6,266 nucleotides of DNA from Deltaproteobacteria bacterium UBA2957 (GTDB lineage: Bacteria; Myxococcota_A; UBA796). The notes under the pieces are model-generated. The model saw only the letters and a list, made by a program, of their open reading frames with translations. It made no database searches and was not told where the DNA came from. Position 1 is the first letter of the stretch; each line of letters opens with the position of its first letter. The translations under genes were made by a program, and so were the position numbers. The stretch is from the NCBI GenBank assembly GCA_002348535.1, contig DEBL01000253.1:1-6266 (forward strand), read 5' to 3'. Below, one piece after another: positions 5,950-6,266 of the stretch.

Positions 5950-6266
5950 TCTCCAACCCCCGACGCCGTCAGTGCGACCGCACGTTCTGGAGCCACTGAC
6001 GCCCACGGGTCATCGGGAATATACGGGTCGCCGGCAAAGTAGAGTTGACTTGTCAGCCGCTCGACACCGTCGACGTATACCTTCACGTGAATGTGCGATG
6101 GCCTGAATTTTGCCCCGTTCAAATACCATCCTGGCTTCTTGGTTCGCAGCGCATACCGGCCGGCCGCATCCGAAGCGAACTGCCCGTAGTATTTGTACCG
6201 AGGGCTCGTCCGGTCATAGTCGACACTGTGCCCCGGCACCCCACGGTCAAGTTCCTCGGCGGAAAG
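5916..6266 (-). CDS. Intradiol ring-cleavage dioxygenase family protein, C-terminal part, truncated by window edge
   Basis: 116 residues are visible up to the TGA at 5916-5918; the N-terminus lies beyond the right edge. The reading frame is open to the edge, so the GTG at 6237-6239 is an internal valine codon and not the start. The family opens catechol-type rings between the two hydroxyls using non-haem Fe(III) held by two Tyr and two His. Visible elements, counted from the edge, are DYD (16-18, candidate first Tyr ligand), SDAAGRYALRT (32-42), KPGWY (44-48, second Tyr Y48), RPSHIHVKV (55-63, ligands H58 and H60) and LTSQLYFAGDPYIPDDP (72-88). The Tyr-to-His spacing (10 residues) is shorter than the 13 I recall for protocatechuate 3,4-dioxygenase beta, so this is probably a divergent intradiol-like group and not PcaH. 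Substrate and location are unknown; any signal peptide would be off-window. It is convergent with the lipoprotein gene with a 6-nt gap. Confidence 0.85.
   Translation of the reverse strand, partial: LSAEELDRGVPGHSVDYDRTSPRYKYYGQFASDAAGRYALRTKKPGWYLNGAKFRPSHIHVKVYVDGVERLTSQLYFAGDPYIPDDPWASVAPERAVALTASGVGEVSGVVDIIID

Overview
The window looks like chromosomal DNA from a moderately GC-rich Gram-negative bacterium. The evidence is an exported lipoprotein with a long acidic linker and an IPT/TIG domain, and a membrane-anchored sulfatase-fold enzyme. This combination is common in Myxococcota/Bradymonadota-type ('deltaproteobacterial') genomes. That placement is inference; no rRNA or marker gene is present.

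Layout. (A) Positions 1-4400, minus strand: a tightly packed operon of three genes read right to left. The first encodes a 705-aa protein with five predicted membrane helices and an extracytoplasmic sulfatase/alkaline-phosphatase-fold domain (2283-4400). The second encodes a 559-aa soluble AlkP-superfamily phosphodiesterase-like protein (607-2286). The third encodes a family-4-type glycosyltransferase that runs off the left edge (1-610). Each junction is a 4-nt stop/start overlap (TTGA, then GTGA), so translation is probably coupled. (B) Positions 4401-4604: a divergent intergenic region. It holds a clear Shine-Dalgarno for the operon, a perfect 10-bp hairpin with A/T flanks that resembles a bidirectional terminator, and a candidate promoter overlaid by a 15-nt palindrome. 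(C) Positions 4605-5909, plus strand: a putative lipoprotein with an acidic linker, an IPT/TIG domain and an unrecognised C-terminal half. (D) Positions 5916-6266, minus strand: the C-terminal part of an intradiol ring-cleavage dioxygenase, convergent with the lipoprotein gene and only 6 nt away.

How the genes may work together. The operon pairs a glycosyltransferase with two different AlkP-superfamily enzymes, one predicted outside and one inside the cytoplasmic membrane. The outer enzyme has Thr where sulfatases carry the formylglycine Cys, and its five-helix-plus-outer-domain plan recalls LtaS and phosphoethanolamine transferases. The best reading is a cell-surface glycan or glycolipid synthesis and modification unit, not sulfate scavenging. 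The substrate cannot be told from sequence. The lipoprotein and dioxygenase have no evident functional link to the operon. I saw no tRNA, rRNA, CRISPR array, insertion sequence or phage gene.
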